From positions 1-7,044 of the forward strand of contig CAIXDD010000246.1 of assembly GCA_903918155.1 (NCBI GenBank): 7,044 bases of DNA, given 5' to 3'. This DNA is from an uncultured Hyphomicrobiales bacterium. GTDB taxonomy: Bacteria > Pseudomonadota > Alphaproteobacteria > Rhizobiales > Beijerinckiaceae. Shown here piece by piece: positions 1 through 5,833 of the stretch. The first letter of the stretch is position 1. Every line of letters begins with the position of its first letter. Position numbers and translations under genes: made by a program. A model generated the notes under the pieces. It had not been told where the DNA came from. It searched no databases and saw only the letters and a list, made by a program, of their open reading frames with translations.

Positions 1-28
1 CGTCTGAGCTTGAGCGGCGAGGCGCGCC

Positions 29-1234
29 TCACGCGCCGCGCACGATCTCCAGCGGCAGTTTCTTCGGGCTGCGGAAGTTCGACGAGGGCACCCAGTCGAA
101 ATGTTCGCCGGTGAGGCGGAAATCTGGGATGCGCGCGAGGAAATCCTCCATGGCGCTCTGCGTGATGAAGCGCGCCATCTGGTTGCCGAGGCAGAAATGC
201 TTGCCCGAGCCGAAACCGACATGGCCCTGCGGATTGCGGTCGATGTCATAGACGTCGGGATTGGGGAATTTGCGCCAATCGCGATTGGCCGATCCATAGG
301 CGAGGATCACCTTGTCGCCGACCTTCAACGTCTGGCCGTGCAGCTGCGTTTCCTTCGCGACCGTGCGCATGAAGCGCTGGGCGGACGTGTTGTAGCGCAG
401 CGATTCCTCGATGGCCCTGGGGATCAGCGACGGATCGGCCGCGCAGCGCGCGCGCGCATCCGGATGCTGGCACAGATTTAGCGCGAAGACGGACATGAAG
501 CTCGAAAGCGATTCCACGCCCGCCATCACGAACGTGCCCGTGGTGAGCACGATTTCGCGCTCGGAGAGCCGGTCGCCGTCGATCTCCGCCTCCGCCAGCC
601 GCGTGATGAGATCGTCCTGCGGCGTCTTGCGGCGCTTGGCGACTTCCTCGGTGATGAAATCGGTGATCCATTTGAAGGCGGCGTCGAGCTGCGGATTGCG
701 GCCGCGGTTCTTGCGGTCGGTGGAGATCGACAGGACCACCTTGTCGCGAATGTCGGCGGGATCCTGATGGGGCAGGCCCAGCAGCCGGAACAGGACGCCC
801 ACGGTGATGAGGCTTGAATAATCCGCGATGAAATCGAACCGCCCGCGCTTCACCAGATCGTCGAGCGCCGCATGGGCGATGGCGTGGGTGGGCGCGGCGA
901 GATGTTCGTTGTTCTTCTTCATGAAGGCGGCTTGCGCGAGGGCGCGCAGCCGGTCGTGGCGCGGCGGATCGGTCGTGCCCAGCGTGCCGCCGGCGCGGCC
1001 GGGAATTTCGTCGAGCAGATTGCCGTTGGCGGAGGAGAAGGTCTCCCAATCCTGCGCGGCGCGCAACACGTCGTCATAGCGCGAGAGCACCCACGCCTTG
1101 CCCGATTTCGTCCAATAGCAGGGATAATCCTCGCGCAGGCGCTCGTAGAGCGGAAACGGATTCTCGTCGATGTCCGAATAGAGGTCGAAAACCTCCTCCT
1201 CGGGGCCGGTCGATCCGGGGGCCTGATCCAGCAT
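29..1234 (-). CDS. Cytochrome P450 monooxygenase, soluble bacterial type, 401 aa
   Basis: A complete soluble P450 that would insert one oxygen atom from O2 into an organic substrate using electrons from a separate redox partner. Visible motifs are DPPRH at about residues 89-93 (C-helix region), AGVES at 238-242 in the I helix (the oxygen-activation site), the ExxR pair E277/R280, and the haem loop FGSGKHFCLG at 341-350 with Cys348 as thiolate ligand. There is no N-terminal membrane anchor and no fused reductase or ferredoxin domain. The length fits class I bacterial P450s. The start at 1234 is preferred to an upstream in-frame ATG at 1339 because GAGAGGA (1247-1241) sits 6 nt before it and the extra 35 residues do not look like P450. 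The I-helix has Ser242 where Thr is usual. Its terminator-separated neighbour is a Rieske oxygenase, which suggests aromatic substrates. The CYP family and substrate cannot be told from sequence alone. Confidence 0.95.
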   Translation of the reverse strand: MLDQAPGSTGPEEEVFDLYSDIDENPFPLYERLREDYPCYWTKSGKAWVLSRYDDVLRAAQDWETFSSANGNLLDEIPGRAGGTLGTTDPPRHDRLRALAQAAFMKKNNEHLAAPTHAIAHAALDDLVKRGRFDFIADYSSLITVGVLFRLLGLPHQDPADIRDKVVLSISTDRKNRGRNPQLDAAFKWITDFITEEVAKRRKTPQDDLITRLAEAEIDGDRLSEREIVLTTGTFVMAGVESLSSFMSVFALNLCQHPDARARCAADPSLIPRAIEESLRYNTSAQRFMRTVAKETQLHGQTLKVGDKVILAYGSANRDWRKFPNPDVYDIDRNPQGHVGFGSGKHFCLGNQMARFITQSAMEDFLARIPDFRLTGEHFDWVPSSNFRSPKKLPLEIVRGA

Positions 1235-1240
1235 GGGATT

Positions 1241-1247
1241 TCCTCTC
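1241..1247 (-). promoter_or_regulatory. Ribosome binding site of the P450 gene
   Basis: On the minus strand this reads GAGAGGA, 6 nt before the ATG at 1234. It decides the start in favour of the 401-residue protein over the longer in-frame reading that begins at 1339. The same GAGAGGA word precedes the reductase start at 3027. Confidence 0.75.
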
Positions 1248-1319
1248 GGGCGTTTTTGCGCGCAGCCGCCGCAGCCGTGGCGGCGCGCGTCCCTATGAGG
1301 CAGATCGTGCCGGGATGAT

Positions 1320-1333
1320 TTGACTTTAGGCAA
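1320..1333. promoter_or_regulatory. Imperfect palindrome upstream of the P450 gene, possible operator
   Basis: The 14-mer TTGACTTTAGGCAA pairs at five of seven positions (TTG-n-CT-nn-AG-n-CAA). It lies 85 bp upstream of the P450 start, in the 1235-1451 gap between the Rieske terminator and the P450. It contains TTAGGC, the left half of the two operator-like sites at 2823 and 2895, but lacks the CTAA right half. It also overlaps the only fair -35-like hexamer seen on the minus strand (TTGCCT, 1333-1328); no convincing -10 was found at the right distance. This is a weak call. Confidence 0.3.
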
Positions 1334-1379
1334 GCCCATGCGCCGCGGGGGCGAAAAAAACTTCGGCGAAAATCTGCTT

Positions 1380-1410
1380 CAAAGCAAAACGCGGCCCCAG
1401 AGGGGCCGCG
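1380..1410 (-). terminator. Intrinsic terminator after the Rieske oxygenase gene
   Basis: Positions 1390-1398 (CGCGGCCCC) and 1402-1410 (GGGGCCGCG) form a perfect 9-bp GC-only stem with a 3-nt loop. Read on the minus strand, the hairpin is followed at once by GTTTTGCTTTG, a broken but U-rich tract. It lies 42 nt after the Rieske stop codon. Read on the plus strand there is no T tract after the stem, so the direction is minus. It implies that the downstream P450 needs its own promoter or depends on read-through. Confidence 0.75.
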
Positions 1411-1435
1411 TCGACGCCCGGCCTTAGGCGCAGCC

Positions 1436-1463
1436 GCTCATTCGGCCGCGCTCATTCGGCCGC
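1436..1463. repeat. 14-bp exact tandem duplication spanning the Rieske stop codon
   Basis: The unit GCTCATTCGGCCGC occurs twice back to back (1436-1449 and 1450-1463), and period-14 identity runs from 1435 to 1466. The right-hand copy encodes the last residues (SAAE) and the stop codon of the Rieske gene on the minus strand. The other copy falls after the stop and, because 14 is not a multiple of three, is out of frame. It leaves the protein unchanged and looks like a recent slippage duplication. Confidence 0.9.
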
Positions 1464-2768
1464 GCTTGTGGAGGGCGGCATGAGGCCGCGGATCGTCAGC
1501 TCCTCCTCGGTCAGCCCGACGACGCGCCAGTCGGTGGTCTTGGGCGCCACGCCCTCGAAGGAGCGCAGCTTGCTATGGGGCACGCGCGGCTGCGTGCGGC
1601 CGATCACCACGCCCTCTTTCTGGAAGGCGCGCACCGCCTCCACCATTTGCTTGCGGAACTCGACGATGGCGAGATCGCTCGCGCCCAGCACGTCCCTGGT
1701 GCGGTCGGCGATGGGGCCCATGGTGAGCCACATCACGTAATCCTGATTGGGAATGCCGCGAATGCCGGTGAAATTGCCGGCCTTCATCGCCTGCCTGTCC
1801 TGCAGGAACTTGTTCTCGTGGGTGCGCTTGTTCGACCAATCCTGATTGAGATCGACGCCGCGCGTGGCGCCCAGGAACTTGCGCCAGGTTTCGGTGTCCG
1901 GCGTGGTCGCCGCATCGCCGAAGGCGAGGAAAAAGAAATCCGTGTTCGTGTCGTCCGCCGGCACGTGAAGGATCGCGACATTGTAATTGTTGTTGGGCGG
2001 AATGTAGACCGTATAGGGCGCGATGAAGAGCGTCGTGCGGATGTAATCATGCGTTTGCGCGTTCTGGATGGGCCGGCGCAGCGCGGCGTAGCGGAAGCCG
2101 AAAGGCGTGCGCTGGGCCTGCAGGCGCGGCGACTTGTCGGTGGAGGGGCGAAGCCAATTCTGATCATTGGCCTGCGCGCTCGCCACGCGGGCGGGCACCA
2201 TGTCCGACGAATGCAGGCTCGAGGAATGGGCGGAATCGATTCCCCCTTCCAAAATCTGCGCCCAATTGCAGGGCACCTTGAATTTGGCGATGGCGATCTT
2301 GGTGTCGGGCGCGGGTTGGAACACCGGCGGCTCGAAATCCGGCATGGTCGCCGCATCGCCCAGATAGACCCAGACGAAGCCCGCGGCCTCGCGCGCGGGA
2401 TAGGCCTTCGCCTTCACCTTCTTCACGAGGCCGGTTTCGGCGGGCTCGGAGGCCAGCTCCATCGCTTCGCCGTTCACGTCGAATTTCCATCCGTGATAAA
2501 GGCAGCGAAGGCCGCATTCCTCGTTGCGGCCATAGGCGAGCGAGGCGCGCCGATGCGGACATTGCTCGTCGAGCACGCCCAGCCGGCCCTCGGTGTCGCG
2601 GAAGATCACGAGATCGGTGCCGCACAGGCGCACCTTCAGCGGATCGCAATCGGGCTCCGCCACTTCCTCGATGAGGCAGGCGGGCAGCCAGTGATGGCGC
2701 ATGATCTGGCCCATCGGCGCATCGCCCTCGACGCGGCACAACAGATCGTTCTCTTCCTTCGTGAGCAT
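1452..2768 (-). CDS. Rieske non-haem iron oxygenase, phthalate 4,5-dioxygenase-type oxygenase subunit, 438 aa
   Basis: Oxygenase (alpha) subunit of a two-component ring-hydroxylating system, acting in the cytoplasm on an aromatic acid. The N-terminal Rieske domain has C70-x-H72 and C89-xx-H92 (CPHR and CLYHGW), which bind the 2Fe-2S cluster. The catalytic domain has D178-xx-H181-xxxx-H186 (IDSAHSSSLH): the two His ligands of the mononuclear iron plus the Asp thought to relay electrons. The third ligand is probably an Asp near 359-365. The opening MLTKEENDLLCRVEGDAPMG and overall layout match phthalate 4,5-dioxygenase (Pht3/OphA2) and its relatives, including CbaA of 3-chlorobenzoate degradation. 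These act without a beta subunit, and none is seen here. The start at 2768 is chosen over an in-frame ATG at 2801 because GAGGGA lies just upstream (2778-2773) and the family begins at MLT. The matching reductase is divergently transcribed. The exact substrate is not determinable. Confidence 0.93.
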   Translation of the reverse strand: MLTKEENDLLCRVEGDAPMGQIMRHHWLPACLIEEVAEPDCDPLKVRLCGTDLVIFRDTEGRLGVLDEQCPHRRASLAYGRNEECGLRCLYHGWKFDVNGEAMELASEPAETGLVKKVKAKAYPAREAAGFVWVYLGDAATMPDFEPPVFQPAPDTKIAIAKFKVPCNWAQILEGGIDSAHSSSLHSSDMVPARVASAQANDQNWLRPSTDKSPRLQAQRTPFGFRYAALRRPIQNAQTHDYIRTTLFIAPYTVYIPPNNNYNVAILHVPADDTNTDFFFLAFGDAATTPDTETWRKFLGATRGVDLNQDWSNKRTHENKFLQDRQAMKAGNFTGIRGIPNQDYVMWLTMGPIADRTRDVLGASDLAIVEFRKQMVEAVRAFQKEGVVIGRTQPRVPHSKLRSFEGVAPKTTDWRVVGLTEEELTIRGLMPPSTSAAE

Positions 2769-2822
2769 GGCGTCCCTCGCTCCAGGGCGGCGCGTCGACA
2801 TGCGGGCCGCCGCCCGTATTGG

Positions 2823-2834
2823 TTAGGCCTCTAA
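2823..2834. promoter_or_regulatory. Operator-like palindrome 1 (TTAG-N4-CTAA), Rieske side
   Basis: TTAGGCCTCTAA has 4-bp inverted arms (TTAG/CTAA) around a GCCT core. It starts one base downstream of the proposed -10 of the minus-strand Rieske promoter, so it would cover the transcription start. It matches the site at 2895 in 11 of 12 positions. Short A/T-armed palindromes of this form are typical of MarR-family binding sites, and a MarR gene lies in the plus-strand operon. Binding by that protein is inference. Confidence 0.65.
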
Positions 2835-2835
2835 G

Positions 2836-2864
2836 CATTTAGCGTCCGCCGCCCCGTTTGTCGA
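2836..2864 (-). promoter_or_regulatory. Candidate sigma70-type promoter of the Rieske oxygenase gene
   Basis: On the minus strand, TCGACA (2864-2859) and TAAATG (2841-2836) are separated by 17 bp. The -35 box is good and the -10 is weak (three of six consensus positions). The predicted start near 2829 falls inside operator-like palindrome 1, giving a leader of about 60 nt before the ATG at 2768. The arrangement is what a repressor-controlled promoter would show. Confidence 0.45.
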
Positions 2865-2880
2865 GCCCCGCGCGGCGCCC

Positions 2881-2909
2881 TTGCCCTGCGATCCTTAGGC
2901 GTCTAAACA
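2881..2909 (+). promoter_or_regulatory. Candidate sigma70-type promoter of the reductase-dehydrogenase-MarR operon
   Basis: TTGCCC (2881-2886) and TAAACA (2904-2909) are separated by exactly 17 bp. Operator-like palindrome 2 (2895-2906) lies in the spacer and covers the first half of the -10, so a bound repressor would block polymerase. The predicted start near 2916 leaves a GC-rich leader of about 110 nt before the ATG at 3027. Confidence 0.5.
2895..2906. promoter_or_regulatory. Operator-like palindrome 2 (TTAG-N4-CTAA), reductase side
   Basis: TTAGGCGTCTAA is the near-identical partner of the site at 2823-2834, in the same orientation and 72 bp away centre to centre, close to seven helical turns. 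It overlaps the proposed -10 of the plus-strand promoter. Two copies in one divergent gap, each placed on a promoter, support a shared repressor. The MarR protein encoded at 5188 is the obvious candidate and would then also control its own gene. Confidence 0.65.
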
Positions 2910-3026
2910 AACCGGGCGGCGTGCAGGCCCCGTCAGGCTGGGCCTTGGGCCAGGCCGGAGGGAGCCGCGGGGCCGCGCAAAGACGCAACGCCCCGGCCCG
3001 TCAGGGGCCGCATGCGAGAGGATGCC

Positions 3027-3965
3027 ATGCGAGACTTGCGCGTCGCGCGCGCCGAAACCATCGCCAGGGACGTCCGCCTGTTCGAATTGCGCGATTCAGC
3101 GGGCGCGGACCTGCCGGCCTTCACCGCCGGCGCCCATATCGGCGTGCGCACGCCATGCGGGCAGGAGCGCAAATATTCGCTCTGCAACGATCCCCATGAG
3201 CGCGACCGCTATGTCATCGCCGTGAAACTGGAGCGCGATGGCCGGGGCGGCTCGCGCAGCATGATCGAGGACGTGAAGGAAGGCGATCATCTGCCCGTCA
3301 GCGATCCGCACAATGATTTCGCGCTCGCGCCGTCGCCCGCCGGCTATACGCTCATCGCCGGCGGCATCGGCGTCACGCCCTTGTTGTCGATGGCGCGCTT
3401 CTTGTTGAGCGCGGGCGGGCCCTCGTTCAAACTATATTACCTCACGCGCGATCCGCAGGCGACGCCCTTCCTCGACGAGCTGAAGGGGCCGGACTTCGCA
3501 GGCAAGGTCGTCATCCACCACGACGGCGGCGATCCCGACCGCGCCTATGACCTGTGGCCCGCGCTCGAAAAGCCCAAGGGCCATGTCTATTGCTGCGGGC
3601 CGCGCGGGCTGATGGATTCGGTGCGCGACATGACGGGCCATTGGTCGTCTTCGGCCGTGCATTTCGAAGCCTTCGTAGACGGCTCCGCGCCGCGTCCCGA
3701 CGACGCGCCCTTCACCGTCTCCATCGCGGGAACCGGCGAGCGCCTCGACGTGCCGGTGGGCCAGTCGATCCTAGACGTCCTGCGCAAGGCGGGGCGTTCG
3801 GCGCCCTCGTCCTGCGAGAGCGGATCCTGCGGGTCGTGCCGCACGCGGCTTGTGTCGGGCGACGTGGACCATCGCGATTTCGTTCTGACGCCCGGCGAAC
3901 ATGCCGACAATATCATGATCTGCGTGTCGCGCGGGCGCGGCGGCGACGTGGTGATCGACCTGTGA
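3027..3965 (+). CDS. Phthalate dioxygenase-type reductase (FMN / NAD / plant-type 2Fe-2S), 312 aa
   Basis: Electron-transfer partner for an oxygenase: it takes hydride from NAD(P)H onto FMN and passes single electrons to its own 2Fe-2S cluster. Domain order is FMN-binding (RKYSL at 48-52), nucleotide-binding (GGIGVTPLL at 112-120 and CCGP at 189-192), then a C-terminal plant-type ferredoxin with Cys263, Cys268, Cys271 and Cys299 (CESGSCGSC...C). This order and length match phthalate dioxygenase reductase (Pht2/OphA1) and CbaB. The start at 3027 follows GAGAGGA (3016-3022). An ATG five codons earlier at 3012 is possible but fits the family N-terminus less well. It is the first gene of the plus-strand operon, and its stop overlaps the GTG of the next gene. 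It most likely serves the Rieske oxygenase encoded divergently at 2768, and could also serve the P450. Confidence 0.94.
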   Translation: MRDLRVARAETIARDVRLFELRDSAGADLPAFTAGAHIGVRTPCGQERKYSLCNDPHERDRYVIAVKLERDGRGGSRSMIEDVKEGDHLPVSDPHNDFALAPSPAGYTLIAGGIGVTPLLSMARFLLSAGGPSFKLYYLTRDPQATPFLDELKGPDFAGKVVIHHDGGDPDRAYDLWPALEKPKGHVYCCGPRGLMDSVRDMTGHWSSSAVHFEAFVDGSAPRPDDAPFTVSIAGTGERLDVPVGQSILDVLRKAGRSAPSSCESGSCGSCRTRLVSGDVDHRDFVLTPGEHADNIMICVSRGRGGDVVIDL

Positions 3966-5188
3966 GCGCGCCGCGCCGGATCCGCCTTGGAATCGCGGGG
4001 CTCGGCCGCGCGTTCAGCCTCATGCTTCCGACGCTGGCGCTGGATCCGCGCGTCGAGATCGTGGCGGGAGCCGATCCGCGCGCACAGGCGCGCATGCGCT
4101 TCGAACAGGATTTCGCAGGCCGCGCCTATGAGCGCGTGGCGGACATGTGCGCCGATCCGCGCGTCGAGGCGGTCTATGTGTCCACGCCCCACCAATATCA
4201 CGTCGAGAACGTGCTGGCGGCGGCGGCCGCAGGCCGGCATGTGTTGTGCGAAAAGCCCATGGCCCTGTCGGTTGAGGATTGCCTCGCCATGATCGAGGCG
4301 ACGGAGGCCGCCGGCGTGCGCCTTGTGGTCGGCCATAGCCATTCGTTCGACGGGCCGATCCGCCGCGCGCGCGAGATCGTGGAGAGCGGCGTCTATGGCG
4401 ACGTACGCATGATGAGCGCGCTCGACTACACCGATTTTCTCTACCGCCCGCGTCGGCCCGAAGAGCTGGACACGAGCAAGGGCGGCGGCGTGATCTATAA
4501 TCAGGCGCCTCATCAGGTGGACAATGTGCGCTTCATCGGCGGCGGTCTGGTGAAGAGCGTGCGCGCGCTCACGGGCGCTTGGGATGCGCAGCGGCGCACG
4601 GAAGGCGCCTATACGGCGCTGCTTGCGTTCGAAAGCGGCGCCAGCGCGAGCATCGTCTATTCGGGCTATGCGCATTTCGATTCCGACGAACTCGTCGACT
4701 GGATCGGCGAGGGCGGCCTGCCGAAAGATCCCCATGCCTATGGCGCGGCGCGGCGCGCGCTGCGCGGCGTGGACGAGCAGGCGGAGCTGGACCTCAAGGC
4801 GCAGGTGAATTACGGCGGCCCGCGTTATGCGGGCTTCGATCCGCGCAAGGGCGTTCCCGCCGAGCGCTGGCACCAGAATTTCGGCCTTCTCGTGGCCTCC
4901 TGCGAGCACGCGGACCTGCGCCCAACCTCCAGGGGCGTGATGATCTACGACGACGAGGAGCGGCGTCTGGAAAGCGTGCCGGTGCCGGACGTGCCGCGCG
5001 CGGAAGTGATCGACGAATTGCACGCCGCCGTCGTGGACGGCCGCCCGCCTGTCCATGATGGGCGCTGGGGGCTTGCGACGATGGAGGTCTGTTTCGCCAT
5101 TCTCGCCTCCGCGCGGGAGGGGCGCGAGATCGCGCTGCGCCATCAAGTGTCCCTGCCGCCCCTGCGCGCGCCCGGCGGGAGGGCGTAA
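3962..5188 (+). CDS. Gfo/Idh/MocA-family dehydrogenase, Pht4-like cis-dihydrodiol dehydrogenase, 408 aa
   Basis: NAD(P)-dependent dehydrogenase predicted to oxidise the cis-dihydrodiol made by the Rieske system, for example 4,5-dihydro-4,5-dihydroxyphthalate to 4,5-dihydroxyphthalate. An N-terminal Rossmann fold (GIAGLGRAF at 10-18) is followed by the family EKP motif at 97-99, where Lys98 is the usual catalytic residue. The C-terminal substrate domain carries GGGVIYNQAPHQVD at 174-187, with His184 and Asp187 in the family's active-site positions. The start is GTG at 3962, overlapping the reductase stop as GTGA; an open frame continues upstream inside the reductase gene but is not family-like. 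There is no clear ribosome binding site, so translation is probably coupled to the reductase. Pht4 of phthalate degradation belongs to this family, unlike the short-chain dehydrogenases that follow most dioxygenases. The function rests on operon context plus family; other sugar- or inositol-type substrates are possible in isolation. Confidence 0.9.
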   Translation: MSAPRRIRLGIAGLGRAFSLMLPTLALDPRVEIVAGADPRAQARMRFEQDFAGRAYERVADMCADPRVEAVYVSTPHQYHVENVLAAAAAGRHVLCEKPMALSVEDCLAMIEATEAAGVRLVVGHSHSFDGPIRRAREIVESGVYGDVRMMSALDYTDFLYRPRRPEELDTSKGGGVIYNQAPHQVDNVRFIGGGLVKSVRALTGAWDAQRRTEGAYTALLAFESGASASIVYSGYAHFDSDELVDWIGEGGLPKDPHAYGAARRALRGVDEQAELDLKAQVNYGGPRYAGFDPRKGVPAERWHQNFGLLVASCEHADLRPTSRGVMIYDDEERRLESVPVPDVPRAEVIDELHAAVVDGRPPVHDGRWGLATMEVCFAILASAREGREIALRHQVSLPPLRAPGGRA

Positions 5189-5811
5189 TGACCAAGGCCG
5201 GCGAGAAATCCAGGCTCACCCATGCCGACATCGTGCTGCGCCACTGGCGCGAGGCCGTGCCCAACGATCGGCTCGCCCATCTCGTGAAAGACGCCACGCG
5301 CGGCCTGCAACGCGCGCTGCAGGCGCGGCTCGCGCGTCACAACGTCGCCTTCGGCCATTGGGTTTTCCTGCGCATCCTGTGGGAGCGCGAAGGGCTGACC
5401 CAGCGCGAGCTGAGCGAGGAGGCGGGCCTGATGGAGCCCACCACTTTCTCCGCGCTCGTGGCGATGGAGAAGCTTGGTTACATCGAGCGGCGCAAGCTCC
5501 CGCACAGCCGCAAGAACGTCTATGTCTATCTCACGCCCGCGGGGCGCGCGCTGAAGAAAGCGCTCGTGCCCATCGCCGAGGAGGTGAACGAAATCGCCGT
5601 GCGCAGCGTGGATCCGCGCGACGTCGCCACCACGCGGCGCACGCTTCTGGTGATGATCGAGAATATCGCGCGCGACGAGGCGGAGCAGGCGGCGGCGGCG
5701 AGCGCGCCGGCCGCGCCCGCGCGCAGGAAAGTCAATCAGGACGCGCCGGCCGACTCGCGGAACGATCTTCGGGACGCTTCGGCGGCGCAGAAAAAAACGG
5801 CGGCGCGTTAG
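5188..5811 (+). CDS. MarR-family transcriptional regulator with Ala/Pro-rich C-terminal tail, 207 aa
   Basis: Winged helix-turn-helix regulator, expected to bind DNA as a dimer and to be released by a small phenolic or aromatic acid ligand. The helix-turn-helix runs from about 68 to 97 (GLTQRELSEEAGLMEPTTFS and following), and the wing from about 100 to 117, ending VYVYLTPAGR. Dimer helices lie at about 10-60 and 120-165. The family's usual wing Asp-Arg is Ser107-Arg108 here. Residues about 167-207 form a low-complexity Ala/Pro/charged tail absent from the common MarR length of 140-165. The ATG overlaps the preceding stop (TAATG), and GGGAGG lies 6 nt upstream. Position at the end of the reductase-dehydrogenase operon, plus two palindromes over the divergent promoters, point to a local repressor that also controls itself. 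CbaR, which regulates cbaABC of 3-chlorobenzoate degradation, is a MarR precedent for this gene set. Confidence 0.92.
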   Translation: MTKAGEKSRLTHADIVLRHWREAVPNDRLAHLVKDATRGLQRALQARLARHNVAFGHWVFLRILWEREGLTQRELSEEAGLMEPTTFSALVAMEKLGYIERRKLPHSRKNVYVYLTPAGRALKKALVPIAEEVNEIAVRSVDPRDVATTRRTLLVMIENIARDEAEQAAAASAPAAPARRKVNQDAPADSRNDLRDASAAQKKTAAR

Positions 5812-5818
5812 CCGCAAA

Positions 5819-5825
5819 GGGGAGG
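5819..5825 (+). promoter_or_regulatory. Ribosome binding site of the EutA-family gene
   Basis: GGGGAGG in the 22-nt gap after the MarR stop lies 8 nt before the ATG at 5834. A nearer ATG at 5827 is in a different frame and opens only a 104-codon shadow, so 5834 is the start that yields the recognisable ATPase. Confidence 0.7.
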
Positions 5826-5833
5826 AATGCGAG

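Noticed and set aside
1235..1339. N-terminal extension of the P450 by 35 residues from an ATG at 1339
   Set aside because: The extension is Arg/Gly/Cys rich and unlike P450 N-termini, and a well-placed GAGAGGA precedes the ATG at 1234.
1575..2834. Open frame of 419 codons on the plus strand
   Set aside because: Antisense to the Rieske oxygenase, whose metal ligands are all intact. The plus-strand translation is low-information and His/Arg/Gly rich.
2916..3026. Possible cobalamin or other riboswitch ahead of the reductase
   Set aside because: The GTCAGG words faintly recall part of a B12 box, but no full consensus or expected multi-stem layout could be traced, and the downstream gene is not a B12 gene.
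2858..3199. Possible small gene (113 codons) in and beyond the divergent gap
   Set aside because: It overlaps the promoter, the operator and the reductase start in another frame, has no convincing ribosome binding site and shows no domain.
3554..3961. Upstream extension of the Gfo/Idh/MocA frame into the reductase gene
   Set aside because: The added sequence is an Arg/Ala-rich shadow of the reductase. The Rossmann motif starts about ten residues after the GTG at 3962, as expected for the family.
3587..5146. Open frame of 519 codons on the minus strand
   Set aside because: It lies antisense to the reductase and dehydrogenase genes, is rich in Arg/His/Ala with no recognisable domain, and is explained by the third-position G/C bias of the real genes.
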